Assembly (NCBI GenBank): GCA_024763495.1
Contig: JANTFJ010000219.1
Coordinates: 1-5,136 of the forward strand
Length of the DNA: 5,136 bases
From: Desulfobulbaceae bacterium
GTDB taxonomy: Bacteria > Desulfobacterota > Desulfobulbia > Desulfobulbales > SURF-16
Direction: 5' to 3'
A program made the position numbers and the translations under genes. Under the pieces are notes generated by a model. The model did not search any database. It saw nothing but the letters and a program-made list of their open reading frames with translations, and had not been told where the DNA came from. Of the stretch, positions 1-5,021 are shown one piece after another; position 1 is the first letter of the stretch; every line of letters starts with the position of its first letter.

Positions 1-2
1 AT

Positions 3-314
3 ATACCTGATGTATTATCGCGAGCGTTGAAACGGGCACATGGCGGCATCCCTGAAACGCTTACAGGCCGTGCCTTCTCAAAAGTCAAGGTGTGGTTATT
101 GATCGCTATCTTTCTAAGCGTTTACCAGTGCCCTGGATTCGGAGTCGGAGTTTATTCCCTGTTTCTAAGGGTGCTTACCTGTTCATTAGGAGTCTCGTTC
201 CTCGCTTACCTGTGCCTGCGCAGCATACTGGTGCTATTCAAGCAGGCTCAAATGGACAAGAGGAATAATAAAATTGATACAGGCTTAAAAAATTTTCAGG
301 TTTTAAATTTATGA
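3..314 (+). CDS. 3' end of an unrecognised gene, open at the left edge
   Basis: The frame is open from the first bases of the window to a TGA at 312-314; a TTG at 27 is possible but the frame continues upstream, so this is best read as a truncated C-terminus. The first 30 or so residues (RALKRAHGGIPETLTGRAF) look like ordinary soluble coding sequence. From about nucleotide 92 the product turns hydrophobic and Cys/Leu/Phe/Val-rich, and this part coincides with a degenerate 51-bp direct repeat that reads as a 17-residue repeat. That suggests a dispersed repeat may have replaced the original 3' end. The stop codon overlaps the next start as ATGA, which would allow translational coupling. I do not recognise the family. 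The repeat-derived tail could be non-coding read-through of a disrupted gene. Confidence 0.35.
   Translation: MPDVLSRALKRAHGGIPETLTGRAFSKVKVWLLIAIFLSVYQCPGFGVGVYSLFLRVLTCSLGVSFLAYLCLRSILVLFKQAQMDKRNNKIDTGLKNFQVLNL
111..213 (+). repeat. Two degenerate direct copies of a ~51-bp repeat
   Basis: TTTCTAAG begins a unit at 111 and again at 162, a period of 51 bp. Shared blocks follow in the same order: a TTACC block, a GGAGTC block and a closing CCTG. The second unit contains GCTTACCTGT twice (173-182 and 204-213). Because 51 is divisible by three, the repeat stays in frame, giving two 17-residue units that begin FLSVYQC and FLRVLTC. A related copy lies inverted at about 1017-1075. The family is not recognised. 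Confidence 0.6.
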
Positions 315-682
315 TAGAAAAAATAATCGATGACCTCAGTAAGGTCATCAAGTTTAAGGATACCGCCGCTGAGGGAGATATTGTCCTTATTGTGATAGAA
401 AAACCCCAGGCCATATTTTATGCTTTGCTTACTGATATTGAACGGGACATTAACAAAAAGGATGAATGGTGGCATGTAACTTTTATCGCCCTGACCTCTG
501 TTCCACCTCAAAAGATAGTCTGGACCCTGCGAACCCCGCAGCTTTCCGGCCTGGAAATTTTTACAATGGGTGGTGAAAAACATTTTATTAAAGCCGTTGA
601 TTTTCAGTTTTCCGGGCCGGGGCCAGATGCAGAGCAAATAAAAGAAGAAAAAAAAGGACCATCTCTGCGGGTAGTTAAATGA
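311..682 (+). CDS. Small conserved-type hypothetical protein (123 aa)
   Basis: The product is a soluble protein of 123 residues without signal peptide or membrane segment. Recognisable stretches are GDIVLIVIEKPQAIFYALL (about 22-40), ERDINKKDEWWHVTFIAL (about 44-61), VPPQKIVWTLR (about 64-74) and EIFTMGG (about 82-88). From memory, this pattern resembles a family of uncharacterised proteins of similar size in Desulfobacterota and Geobacter relatives: a 'GD-V-L' strand, a 'D-WW-V' strand, 'TW-LR' and a 'FTMGG' turn, giving a mostly beta fold. No catalytic motif is visible and no function is known to me. The ATG at 311 is the first in frame and overlaps the preceding stop (ATGA); a weak CAGG lies about 10 nt upstream, so coupling to the upstream frame may help initiation. 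The C-terminus (about 107-123) is charged and lysine-rich and probably disordered. The long antisense frame over this gene is a shadow. Confidence 0.82.
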   Translation: MIEKIIDDLSKVIKFKDTAAEGDIVLIVIEKPQAIFYALLTDIERDINKKDEWWHVTFIALTSVPPQKIVWTLRTPQLSGLEIFTMGGEKHFIKAVDFQFSGPGPDAEQIKEEKKGPSLRVVK

Positions 683-1016
683 ATTGCCGGTTAAAAATCT
701 GACCAAAACAGGTGGCGCATTTTTATTTCTGTTATTTCAATAGGTTATATATGCCAGCCATATCAACACTTTACTCCTGAATTTCCACCACTCTGTTCAG
801 TGCTCTTCCTTACAGAAAAAACCCCTTTATCCATTTACAAGATGCCGAAGGATAAATTTCGCATAAATATTATTTTTTGAGAAACAATCCTGGCTAACAT
901 TTCCATCAAGTAACTACTCACATGGTAAGCTCCATAATCTCGCTAGCCTATGTAATTATAGTGGTTACAGGTTGTTGCGACCAGTTCGGCACAGCGTATT
1001 AGTCATACGTAAAACA

Positions 1017-1075
1017 GACAGGTAAGCGAGCTTGCGAGACTCCGAATCCGATACCCGGTAAGCACTTACCCCATA
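1017..1075 (-). repeat. Inverted third copy of the ~51-bp repeat
   Basis: On the minus strand this segment shares exact blocks with 111-213. ACAGGTAAGCGAG (1018-1030) is the reverse complement of 201-213, CGAGACTCC (1035-1043) matches 189-197, and GACTCCGAATCC (1038-1049) matches 135-146. The end contains the near-palindrome GGTAAGCACTTACC (1057-1070). It lies about 80 bp upstream of the sigma-54 -24 element. This is a dispersed repeat of unknown family; a regulatory role is possible but not shown. Confidence 0.6.
1057..1070. promoter_or_regulatory. Palindrome upstream of the sigma-54 promoter, possible activator site
   Basis: GGTAAG-CA-CTTACC has 6-bp perfectly complementary arms around two bases. 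Its centre is about 88 bp upstream of the -24 GG, within the distance range used by sigma-54 enhancer-binding activators. It is also part of a repeated element, so its position here may be accidental. The regulatory assignment is inference only. Confidence 0.2.
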
Positions 1076-1150
1076 AAAAATAATATTCTTCTGTAATTTC
1101 AGTAACATTCCCCTTTAATTTACTTTTTTGGCTATATATTTTCTGTGCTG

Positions 1151-1166
1151 TGGCTTGTTCCTTGCA
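1151..1166 (+). promoter_or_regulatory. Sigma-54 (RpoN) -24/-12 promoter
   Basis: TGGC (1151-1154) and TTGCA (1162-1166) are separated by exactly seven bases, matching the sigma-54 consensus TGGCAC-N5-TTGCW at the invariant GG (1152-1153) and GC (1164-1165), which are 12 bp apart. Taking C1165 as -12, transcription would start near A1177, about 33 nt before the first leader repeat. Such promoters need an ATP-dependent enhancer-binding activator. No equally good sigma-70 promoter is seen between here and the large gene, so this probably drives the whole riboswitch array and the adhesin gene. Confidence 0.8.
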
Positions 1167-1210
1167 TTTTATGCTGACGAAACTTAAATCAGAAAATTAT
1201 TTTTTTCTTA

Positions 1211-1308
1211 ATACTCGTAAAAGGCAAACCGCTTTAAAGGGCGGGACGCAAAGCCATCGGCCTAGTAGGACCAGCTCTTATTGACTGATTATATTCTAGG
1301 CGTCAGAC
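1211..1308 (+). promoter_or_regulatory. GEMM-I c-di-GMP riboswitch remnant, copy 1 (3' half of aptamer deleted)
   Basis: The conserved 5' core of class I cyclic di-GMP riboswitches is intact: GGCAAACC (1223-1230), a hairpin CCGCTT-TAAA-GGGCGG, then GGACGCAAAGCC and CGGCCTA. Compared with copy 3, 42 nt are missing after CGGCCTA. These contain the tetraloop-receptor hairpin and the closing GAGGTTGCC segment that supplies the second ligand contact. Such a half aptamer should not bind ligand in the usual way. The shortened sequence gains a 6-bp pairing GCCTAG (1260-1265) with CTAGGC (1296-1301). It leads to the Shine-Dalgarno AGGAGGAG at 1309-1316. Confidence 0.8.
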
Positions 1309-1318
1309 AGGAGGAGTT

Positions 1319-1360
1319 ATGATGTTTACAAAAAATTGTAGTCGTCTTTCCCCTTATTGA
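1319..1360 (+). pseudogene. Duplicated gene start, 13-codon micro-ORF (unit 1)
   Basis: ATG at 1319, two bases after a full AGGAGGAG Shine-Dalgarno (or the second ATG at 1322, five bases after it), opens a frame MMFTKNCSRLSPY ending in TGA at 1358-1360. It is clearly homologous to the start of the large protein, MKFKKICSRLSL, so it is a duplicated fragment of that signal peptide. It keeps a good ribosome site and start, so it could still be translated as a leader peptide. More simply it is a decayed by-product of the tandem duplication. Confidence 0.6.
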
Positions 1361-1372
1361 TACAGATAACCA

Positions 1373-1470
1373 ATACTCGTAAAAGGCAAACCGCTTTAAA
1401 GGGCGGGACGCAAAGCCATCGGCCTAGTAGGATCAGCTCTTATTGACTGATTATATTCTAGGCGTCACAC
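1373..1470 (+). promoter_or_regulatory. GEMM-I c-di-GMP riboswitch remnant, copy 2 (same deletion)
   Basis: The aptamer 5' half is identical to copy 1 (GGCAAACC at 1385-1392), with the same 42-nt deletion after CGGCCTA. Relative to copy 1 it has GATCAG instead of GACCAG, restoring a full ATCAG/CTGAT pairing, and GTCACAC instead of GTCAGAC before the Shine-Dalgarno AGGAGGAG (1471-1478). The GCCTAG/CTAGGC pairing (1422-1427 with 1458-1463) is kept. Loss of the receptor hairpin and 3' closing strand predicts loss of normal cyclic di-GMP binding. Confidence 0.8.
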
Positions 1471-1483
1471 AGGAGGAGTTATT

Positions 1484-1543
1484 TTGTTTACAAAAAATTG
1501 TAGTCGTTTTCCCCTTATTGATACAGATAACCAATACTCGTAA
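1484..1543 (+). pseudogene. Duplicated gene start, 19-codon micro-ORF with TTG (unit 2)
   Basis: The position corresponding to ATGATG of unit 1 is ATTTTG here, so the ATG is lost and only a TTG (1484) remains, five bases after AGGAGGAG. The frame begins FTKNCSR, homologous to the signal peptide of the large protein. A 1-nt deletion relative to unit 1 (CGTTTTCC for CGTCTTTCC) lets it run on to a TAA at 1541-1543, inside the start of the third aptamer. Translation, if any, would reach into the intact riboswitch and could disturb its folding. Relic status is more likely. Confidence 0.45.
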
Positions 1544-1632
1544 AAGGCAAACCGCTTTAAAGGGCGGGACGCAAAGCCATCGGCCTAAGTTTTCGTAATA
1601 TCGCGAAAATACGGTTGCGAGGTTGCCGGGTA
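1534..1632 (+). promoter_or_regulatory. Complete GEMM-I (class I cyclic di-GMP) riboswitch aptamer, copy 3
   Basis: All conserved parts are present in order. GGCAAACC lies at 1546-1553. The first hairpin is CCGCTT (1552-1557), loop TAAA, GGGCGG (1562-1567), followed by GGACGCAAAGCC (1567-1578) and CGGCCTAAG. The second hairpin is GTTTTCG (1589-1595) with CGAAAAT (1604-1610). The 11-nt tetraloop-receptor halves are CCTAAG (1584-1589) and TACGG (1610-1614). The closing TTGCGAGGTTGCC (1615-1627) matches the GTAGCGGGGTTACC of the Vibrio Vc2 aptamer. By alignment with Vc2, the position-20 base is G1546, which favours cyclic di-GMP over cyclic GMP-AMP, and the intercalating A47 is A1573. An oddity is a TAAA loop where GNRA (usually GAAA) is expected. 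It directly precedes the adhesin gene. Confidence 0.92.
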
Positions 1633-1681
1633 GGATCAGCTCTTCTTGACTGATGCTACTCTAGGCGTCAGACAGGAGGAG
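1630..1681 (+). promoter_or_regulatory. Riboswitch expression platform with anti-Shine-Dalgarno loop and strong RBS
   Basis: A hairpin GTAGGATCAG (1630-1639) with CTGATGCTAC (1650-1659), nine pairs with one G-G mismatch, presents the loop CTCTTCTTGA. CTCTTCTT (1640-1647) can pair over all eight bases, including G-U pairs, with the Shine-Dalgarno AGGAGGAG (1674-1681), which sits five bases before the ATG at 1687. CTAGGCGTC (1661-1669) can alternatively pair with aptamer segments GACGC (1568-1572) or GCCTA (1583-1587), so it is a candidate switching strand. No stem followed by a T-run is present, which points to control of translation rather than termination. The direction of the response to ligand cannot be read from sequence. 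Confidence 0.55.
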
Positions 1682-1686
1682 TTGTT

Positions 1687-4600
1687 ATGAAGTTTAAAAA
1701 AATTTGTAGTCGTTTGTCCCTGCCGTTTTTCTTTATGTTATTCTTTTCTTTGACTTCGTCGGCTCTAGGAGCCGAAGTCCAGTTTTCCTGGACACCGAAC
1801 AGCGAACCCACCCTTGCGGGCTATAAAATTTATTACGGTACAGCCAGCGGGGATTATACTACTGTTATTGATGTGGGCAATCCGGCAGCAGTTGACAATG
1901 AGATCATTTACAGCGTTACCGGACTCAGTACCGGAATAACTTATTATTTTACCGCCACTGCTTATGATACGGATGGATTTGAAAGCGATTACGCTGATGA
2001 GATTATCTGGATATGTCCTGATAGTCCCGCTCCTGTCGCTAATGATTTGCTCCTTACCACCCTTGAAGATACTGCTGTCAACGGCAGCCTCGATGGTAGC
2101 AGCCAATGCGATTTACCCCTCACTTATGAAATTATTTCCAATGGTTCCCTGGGAACAGTAACGCTAATTAACCAGGCAACCGGCGAATTCAGCTATATAC
2201 CTCGGGAAAATATTTACGGGACTGACACCTTTACCTATAAAGTCAGTGATGGAAACGGTGAATCAGGTGTTGCCACGGTTACGGTCACTATCAGCTCGGT
2301 GAATGATGTTGCCGTAGCCCACAATGATACAGTAACCGCCATTGAAGATAAATCATTCAGCGGTCAATTGACTGCCGTAGACGCTGATAATGACAGTTTA
2401 ACATATAAAATTGTCAGCAACGCTTCTCTGGGCAATGTAATAGTGAACGGTACTGACGGTACTTACACTTTTACCCCGCTGCCCAATGCCTATGGTTCCG
2501 ACAACTTTACCTTCCAGGTTAATGATGGTCACGCTGATTCCAATGTAGCCTCTGTATCTATCGAAATATCTCCGGTTAACGATTCTCCTGTTGCTTCGAG
2601 CGGCAATCTGACCTGTGACCAGAACAGCGAAGCCTCTGGTGTGCTTGAGGCCAGTGATATAGATGATACCTCCTTGACCTATACGATTTATTCTAATGCT
2701 ACCCTGGGAAATGTTATAATTACCAATGCCGAGAGCGGAGCTTATCAATATGTTCCTGACGCTGGCGTGTTCGGCGTAGATGAATTCCAGTTTCAGGTTG
2801 CTGATGCGGCCGGGGCTCTTTCAGAACCTGCTACGGTTTCAGTGACCATCAACCAGGTGCAGCAATCCTTTGTAATGGAATTCGGCAGCATTTTGGCTAA
2901 CAGCGATTGGCTGCGGGTGAAGTTCAGTAAAAATTTTAACAATCCGGTAGTAATTGTCAAACCGGCTTCTAATAATGATAGTCAGCCATGTGTTGTCAGG
3001 ATCAGAAATGTTAATGCTGACGGTTTTGAGGTTCGTCTTCAGAATTGGGATTACCTGGCTGATAATCATGGTGTGGAAAGCGTAAATTTCATTGCTGTAG
3101 AAAGTGGCAGCTTTGAAATGCCCGATGGTTCTCTGGTTGAGGCTGGTATAATGGAAAGTCATAACGCGGGAAGTTTTGTCCCAATGACCTTTGCTCAGGA
3201 ATTTAAGCTGGTACCGGTAATGGCCTCGTCCATCATTACAGATAATGAAATTGATGCGGTAGCAGGCCGGATTCGCAACATAAGCCTTACCGGGTTTGAA
3301 TTCGAAATTCAGGAACAGGAAGCCAATGTTAAAGAGCATGCCCTTGAATCAGTGGCATATATTGCCTGGGAGCCCTCAGCAGGACTAACCGGAAATCTAT
3401 CCTATGAAATCTCTAAAACAGCTGATACGCTTACCCATACATGGCAGACCATAACCTTTAATGAATATTTTGACGACAATCTGATTTTTATCGCTGATAT
3501 GCAGAGTACAGACGGCAATGACAGTGCTAACCTGCGGTTTTCCGAATTAACCGGTACCAGTGTCCAGCTCAAGGTTGCCGAAGAGCAGTCTAAAGACAGT
3601 GAGACATCACATACCACGGAAATAGCCGGTTTTATGGCATTCGGTATAATTGACCTGGAAGCTGACACTGATCTGGATGGGCTGACTACTATTGACGAAC
3701 GTAATGTCTACGGCAGTGATCCAAGTGTACCTGACAGTGATAATGATGGTCTTGATGATGGGGTTGAGGTTGATTACTGGGGTAATCAGTGGAGTACTGA
3801 TACTGATAATGACGGTTTAATCAACCTGCTGGACAGTGACTCTGACAACGACGGATATCTTGATGGCCTGGAAGTCGGTCTTGGATATGATCCGGCTGAT
3901 TACAATTCTCATCCAAACGGTCCGACCCTGGAAGTTGATACGCTTGAGCTTAGTACCGGCAAACAGCGGGTAACTTTTAACCAGACTTTTTTCAACCCGG
4001 TTGTGGTAGCTCGAGTCATCAGCGAAAATGATAGTGAACCATGTGTTGTTCAGATAGAAAATGTTGATCGGAGTGGTTTTGATATCCAGCTCCGGGAGTG
4101 GGATTATCAGGACAATATCCATGCCGTGGAAACAGTAAGCTATATGGTCATGGAACAAGGCAGCTATGTACTGGATAACGGAACCAGAGTTGAAGCAGGA
4201 TTATTTAATTCCCAGGCAATAAATCAGTACGAAAATATCAATTTTACCACTGAGTTTAATGTGGCACCTGTAGTCAACCTGTCCACGGTCAGCAGCAATG
4301 AGACAAGCGCGCTCGCCCTCAGGATGAAAAATGTCGGCGTATCCGGCTTTACCTTCAGGATGCGTGAGCAGGAGAGTAACAGCTTTGAGCATGCAGCAGA
4401 AACTATTTCCTACATTGCCTGGGAGCCTTCAGCCGGCGTAATCGGGGAAAGCACCTATGAAGTCAGTAGTACTGCTGATGCCGTTAAGCATGGTTATACA
4501 ACCGTTGATTTAACCGAAGGGTTTATGGCTGCCCCGGTAATCATAGCCGACATGCAGACCCTGGATGGCGGTGACACTTCCGTTGTCCGCTGTAACGAGG

Positions 4601-4701
4601 TTGGCCAGGATGGTTTTCTGGTACGAATCGAAGAAGAGCAGTCCCGTGATACCGAGACATCTCACACCACCGAAGTTGTGGGATATATAGCAATTAATTA
4701 G
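1687..4701 (+). CDS. Large secreted modular protein, predicted c-di-GMP-controlled adhesin (1004 aa)
   Basis: The ATG at 1687 follows AGGAGGAG by five bases and opens a clear Sec signal peptide: MKFKKICSR, a Phe/Leu core, and ALG-A with cleavage after about residue 28. Next come a fibronectin type III domain (about 30-110; core SWTPNSEPTLAGYKIYYG and YYFTATAYDTDG), three cadherin-like 'tandem-95' repeats (about 116-207, 209-300, 302-392; each with an S-LG-V block and YG-D-F-F-V-DG or similar), and two copies of a three-part beta module (394-656 and 747-1004) whose 'F--PVV...NV--GF-V-L--WDY' pattern resembles H-type lectin repeats. Between the copies lies an Asp-rich thrombospondin-3-like calcium stretch (660-735). 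No catalytic motif, C-terminal membrane anchor, LPXTG or PEP-CTERM signal is seen. The role in surface attachment or carbohydrate binding is inferred from the domains and from cyclic di-GMP control. Export beyond the periplasm, perhaps by type II secretion, is unproven. A terminator follows at once, so the gene is monocistronic. Confidence 0.9.
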   Translation: MKFKKICSRLSLPFFFMLFFSLTSSALGAEVQFSWTPNSEPTLAGYKIYYGTASGDYTTVIDVGNPAAVDNEIIYSVTGLSTGITYYFTATAYDTDGFESDYADEIIWICPDSPAPVANDLLLTTLEDTAVNGSLDGSSQCDLPLTYEIISNGSLGTVTLINQATGEFSYIPRENIYGTDTFTYKVSDGNGESGVATVTVTISSVNDVAVAHNDTVTAIEDKSFSGQLTAVDADNDSLTYKIVSNASLGNVIVNGTDGTYTFTPLPNAYGSDNFTFQVNDGHADSNVASVSIEISPVNDSPVASSGNLTCDQNSEASGVLEASDIDDTSLTYTIYSNATLGNVIITNAESGAYQYVPDAGVFGVDEFQFQVADAAGALSEPATVSVTINQVQQSFVMEFGSILANSDWLRVKFSKNFNNPVVIVKPASNNDSQPCVVRIRNVNADGFEVRLQNWDYLADNHGVESVNFIAVESGSFEMPDGSLVEAGIMESHNAGSFVPMTFAQEFKLVPVMASSIITDNEIDAVAGRIRNISLTGFEFEIQEQEANVKEHALESVAYIAWEPSAGLTGNLSYEISKTADTLTHTWQTITFNEYFDDNLIFIADMQSTDGNDSANLRFSELTGTSVQLKVAEEQSKDSETSHTTEIAGFMAFGIIDLEADTDLDGLTTIDERNVYGSDPSVPDSDNDGLDDGVEVDYWGNQWSTDTDNDGLINLLDSDSDNDGYLDGLEVGLGYDPADYNSHPNGPTLEVDTLELSTGKQRVTFNQTFFNPVVVARVISENDSEPCVVQIENVDRSGFDIQLREWDYQDNIHAVETVSYMVMEQGSYVLDNGTRVEAGLFNSQAINQYENINFTTEFNVAPVVNLSTVSSNETSALALRMKNVGVSGFTFRMREQESNSFEHAAETISYIAWEPSAGVIGESTYEVSSTADAVKHGYTTVDLTEGFMAAPVIIADMQTLDGGDTSVVRCNEVGQDGFLVRIEEEQSRDTETSHTTEVVGYIAIN
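2866..3654 (+). repeat. Coding repeat: first A-B-C lectin-like module (residues 394-656)
   Basis: Subunit A (about 394-493) carries NNDSQPCVVRIRNV and DGFEVRLQNWDY. Subunit B (about 494-582) carries RIRNISLTGFEFEIQEQE and ESVAYIAWEPSAG. Subunit C (about 583-656) carries ADMQSTDGND, EEQSKDSETSHTTE and a final IAGFMAFG. All three share a plan of 'F---F---PVV' strand, 'N--GF-----' strand and a closing aromatic strand, as in H-type lectin-like beta-sandwiches. Family assignment is by pattern only. Confidence 0.75.
3661..3891 (+). other. Coding region for Asp-rich calcium-binding repeats (residues 659-735)
   Basis: Four thrombospondin-3-like or EF-hand-like loops are visible: DTDLDGLTTIDE (660-671), DSDNDGLDDGVE (683-694), DTDNDGLINLLD (705-716) and DSDNDGYLDGLE (718-729). 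Such D-x-D-x-DG loops typically bind calcium and stiffen linkers in extracellular proteins. Here they join the two lectin-like modules, so calcium may set their spacing or orientation. Confidence 0.85.
3925..4698 (+). repeat. Coding repeat: second A-B-C lectin-like module (residues 747-1004)
   Basis: This module repeats the first one in the same order: A' with ENDSEPCVVQIENV and SGFDIQLREWDY, B' with RMKNVGVSGFTFRMREQE and ETISYIAWEPSAG, and C' with ADMQTLDGGD and EEQSRDTETSHTTE. The last strand VVGYIAIN is the C-terminus of the protein. Conservation is highest in WDY, EPCVV, IAWEPSAG and ETSHTTE, which are the best candidates for structural or binding residues. The nucleotide sequences have diverged, so the duplication is old. 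Confidence 0.8.
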
Positions 4702-4730
4702 CTACTGAATTTATAATTCTATCCTTAGAA

Positions 4731-4758
4731 GGGACGCGTAATTCGCGTCCCTTTTTTT
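4731..4758 (+). terminator. Intrinsic terminator after the adhesin gene
   Basis: GGGACGCG (4731-4738) and CGCGTCCC (4744-4751) form a perfect 8-bp GC-rich stem with a TAATT loop, followed by seven T (4752-4758). It begins 29 nt after the stop at 4701. On the minus strand the stem is followed only by TTCTAAGG, so it should act poorly for the convergent gene. Confidence 0.95.
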
Positions 4759-4785
4759 ATGGAAGCCCCCCAGTCATTGCACAGT

Positions 4786-4965
4786 CTACCTCTTTTCCTC
4801 TGCCTCATCCTGTTGCAGTTTTTCCACCAGCATACCGACTTGAAACTCAATGTCCCCAGGGAGTTCTGATTCCTGCAGGCGGGACAGAACGACATGGACT
4901 CTGTCAAACTGTTTTTCCTCAATCAGAGAGGTTAAAGCTTCAAGCTCGTCATCAGCCCAGTTCAT
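4786..4965 (-). CDS. Small acidic hypothetical protein (59 aa)
   Basis: Reading from an ATG at 4965 to a TAG at 4786, the product begins MNWADDELEALTSLIEE and ends in EKLQQDEAEEKR. It is rich in Glu, Leu, Asp and Gln with heptad-like spacing and is probably all alpha-helical; no signal peptide or membrane segment is seen. I do not recognise the family. The same frame can start further up at ATG 5031 (81 aa), but the additional 22 residues are encoded across the transposon-associated-looking motif at 5004-5021, so the shorter start is preferred. Neither start has a good Shine-Dalgarno. It may therefore be the intact small gene or the 3' remainder of a gene cut by the repeat element. It is convergent with the adhesin gene. 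Confidence 0.55.
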   Translation of the reverse strand: MNWADDELEALTSLIEEKQFDRVHVVLSRLQESELPGDIEFQVGMLVEKLQQDEAEEKR

Positions 4966-5003
4966 AACACGCAAAAGGGCACTGGTAGCTCTCAAAAAGA
5001 AAA

Positions 5004-5021
5004 AGTTAGGTATAGTGTCCC
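5004..5021 (-). repeat. Motif resembling REP-associated transposase flanks
   Basis: On the minus strand this reads GGGGACACTATACCTAAC. Very similar strings (GGGGACAC-ATAC-TAA) commonly occur beside REP-associated tyrosine transposases (IS200/IS605-related, Y1 family) in many bacteria, as I recall. No transposase gene is in the window, so this would be a solo end or remnant. The assignment is from memory and tentative. Confidence 0.35.

Larger units (their letters stand above)
683..1150. other. Intergenic stretch without a gene
   Basis: This AT-rich stretch of about 470 bp has no credible reading frame on either strand and no clear intrinsic terminator after the gene ending at 682. The only structure I can support is the inverted copy of the 51-bp repeat at about 1017-1075, which includes a near-perfect palindrome (1057-1070). 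The last 80 bp before the sigma-54 promoter may hold activator binding sites, but I cannot identify a specific enhancer motif. Confidence 0.6.
1210..1717 (+). repeat. Threefold tandem repeat of leader plus gene start
   Basis: Units start with AATACTCGTAAAAGGCAAAC at 1210, 1372 and 1533, giving spacings of 162 and 161 bp. Each unit holds, in order, a GEMM-I aptamer 5' half, a CAGCTCTT segment, a CTAGGCGTCA segment, an AGGAGGAG Shine-Dalgarno, and sequence homologous to the first codons of the large gene (TTTA-AAAAA-TTGTAGTCGT). Units 1 and 2 differ from each other at only a few positions. Unit 3 differs more and has 42 additional bases in the aptamer. This pattern fits an ancestral duplication, loss of 42 nt in one copy, and then a second, more recent duplication of the shortened copy. 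Assembly artefact is possible but the copies are not identical. Confidence 0.92.

Noticed and set aside
296..706. Minus-strand frame of 136 codons over the small hypothetical gene
   Set aside because: Its product has a low-complexity Phe-rich stretch produced antisense to Lys/Glu codons, while the plus-strand frame gives a coherent protein. It is a shadow.
960..1075. Integron attC site
   Set aside because: Inverted segments are present but the conserved GTTRRRY and RYYYAAC core sites are not found in the right arrangement.
1534..1632. Cyclic GMP-AMP (GEMM-Ib) specificity, as in some Geobacter relatives
   Set aside because: By alignment to Vc2 the base at position 20 is G (1546), whereas cyclic GMP-AMP variants usually have A there. 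Not excluded without binding data.
1588..1686. Intrinsic terminator in the riboswitch expression platform
   Set aside because: No GC-rich stem followed by a T-run is present between the aptamer and the ATG.
1210..1717. CRISPR array or simple satellite
   Set aside because: The units are about 161 bp with no short-repeat/unique-spacer pattern, and each contains a recognisable riboswitch core and a Shine-Dalgarno.
1765..4392. Several minus-strand frames and a plus-strand frame at 1964-2161 inside the large gene
   Set aside because: They lie wholly within the 1004-residue coding sequence, lack ribosome sites and show no recognisable domains.
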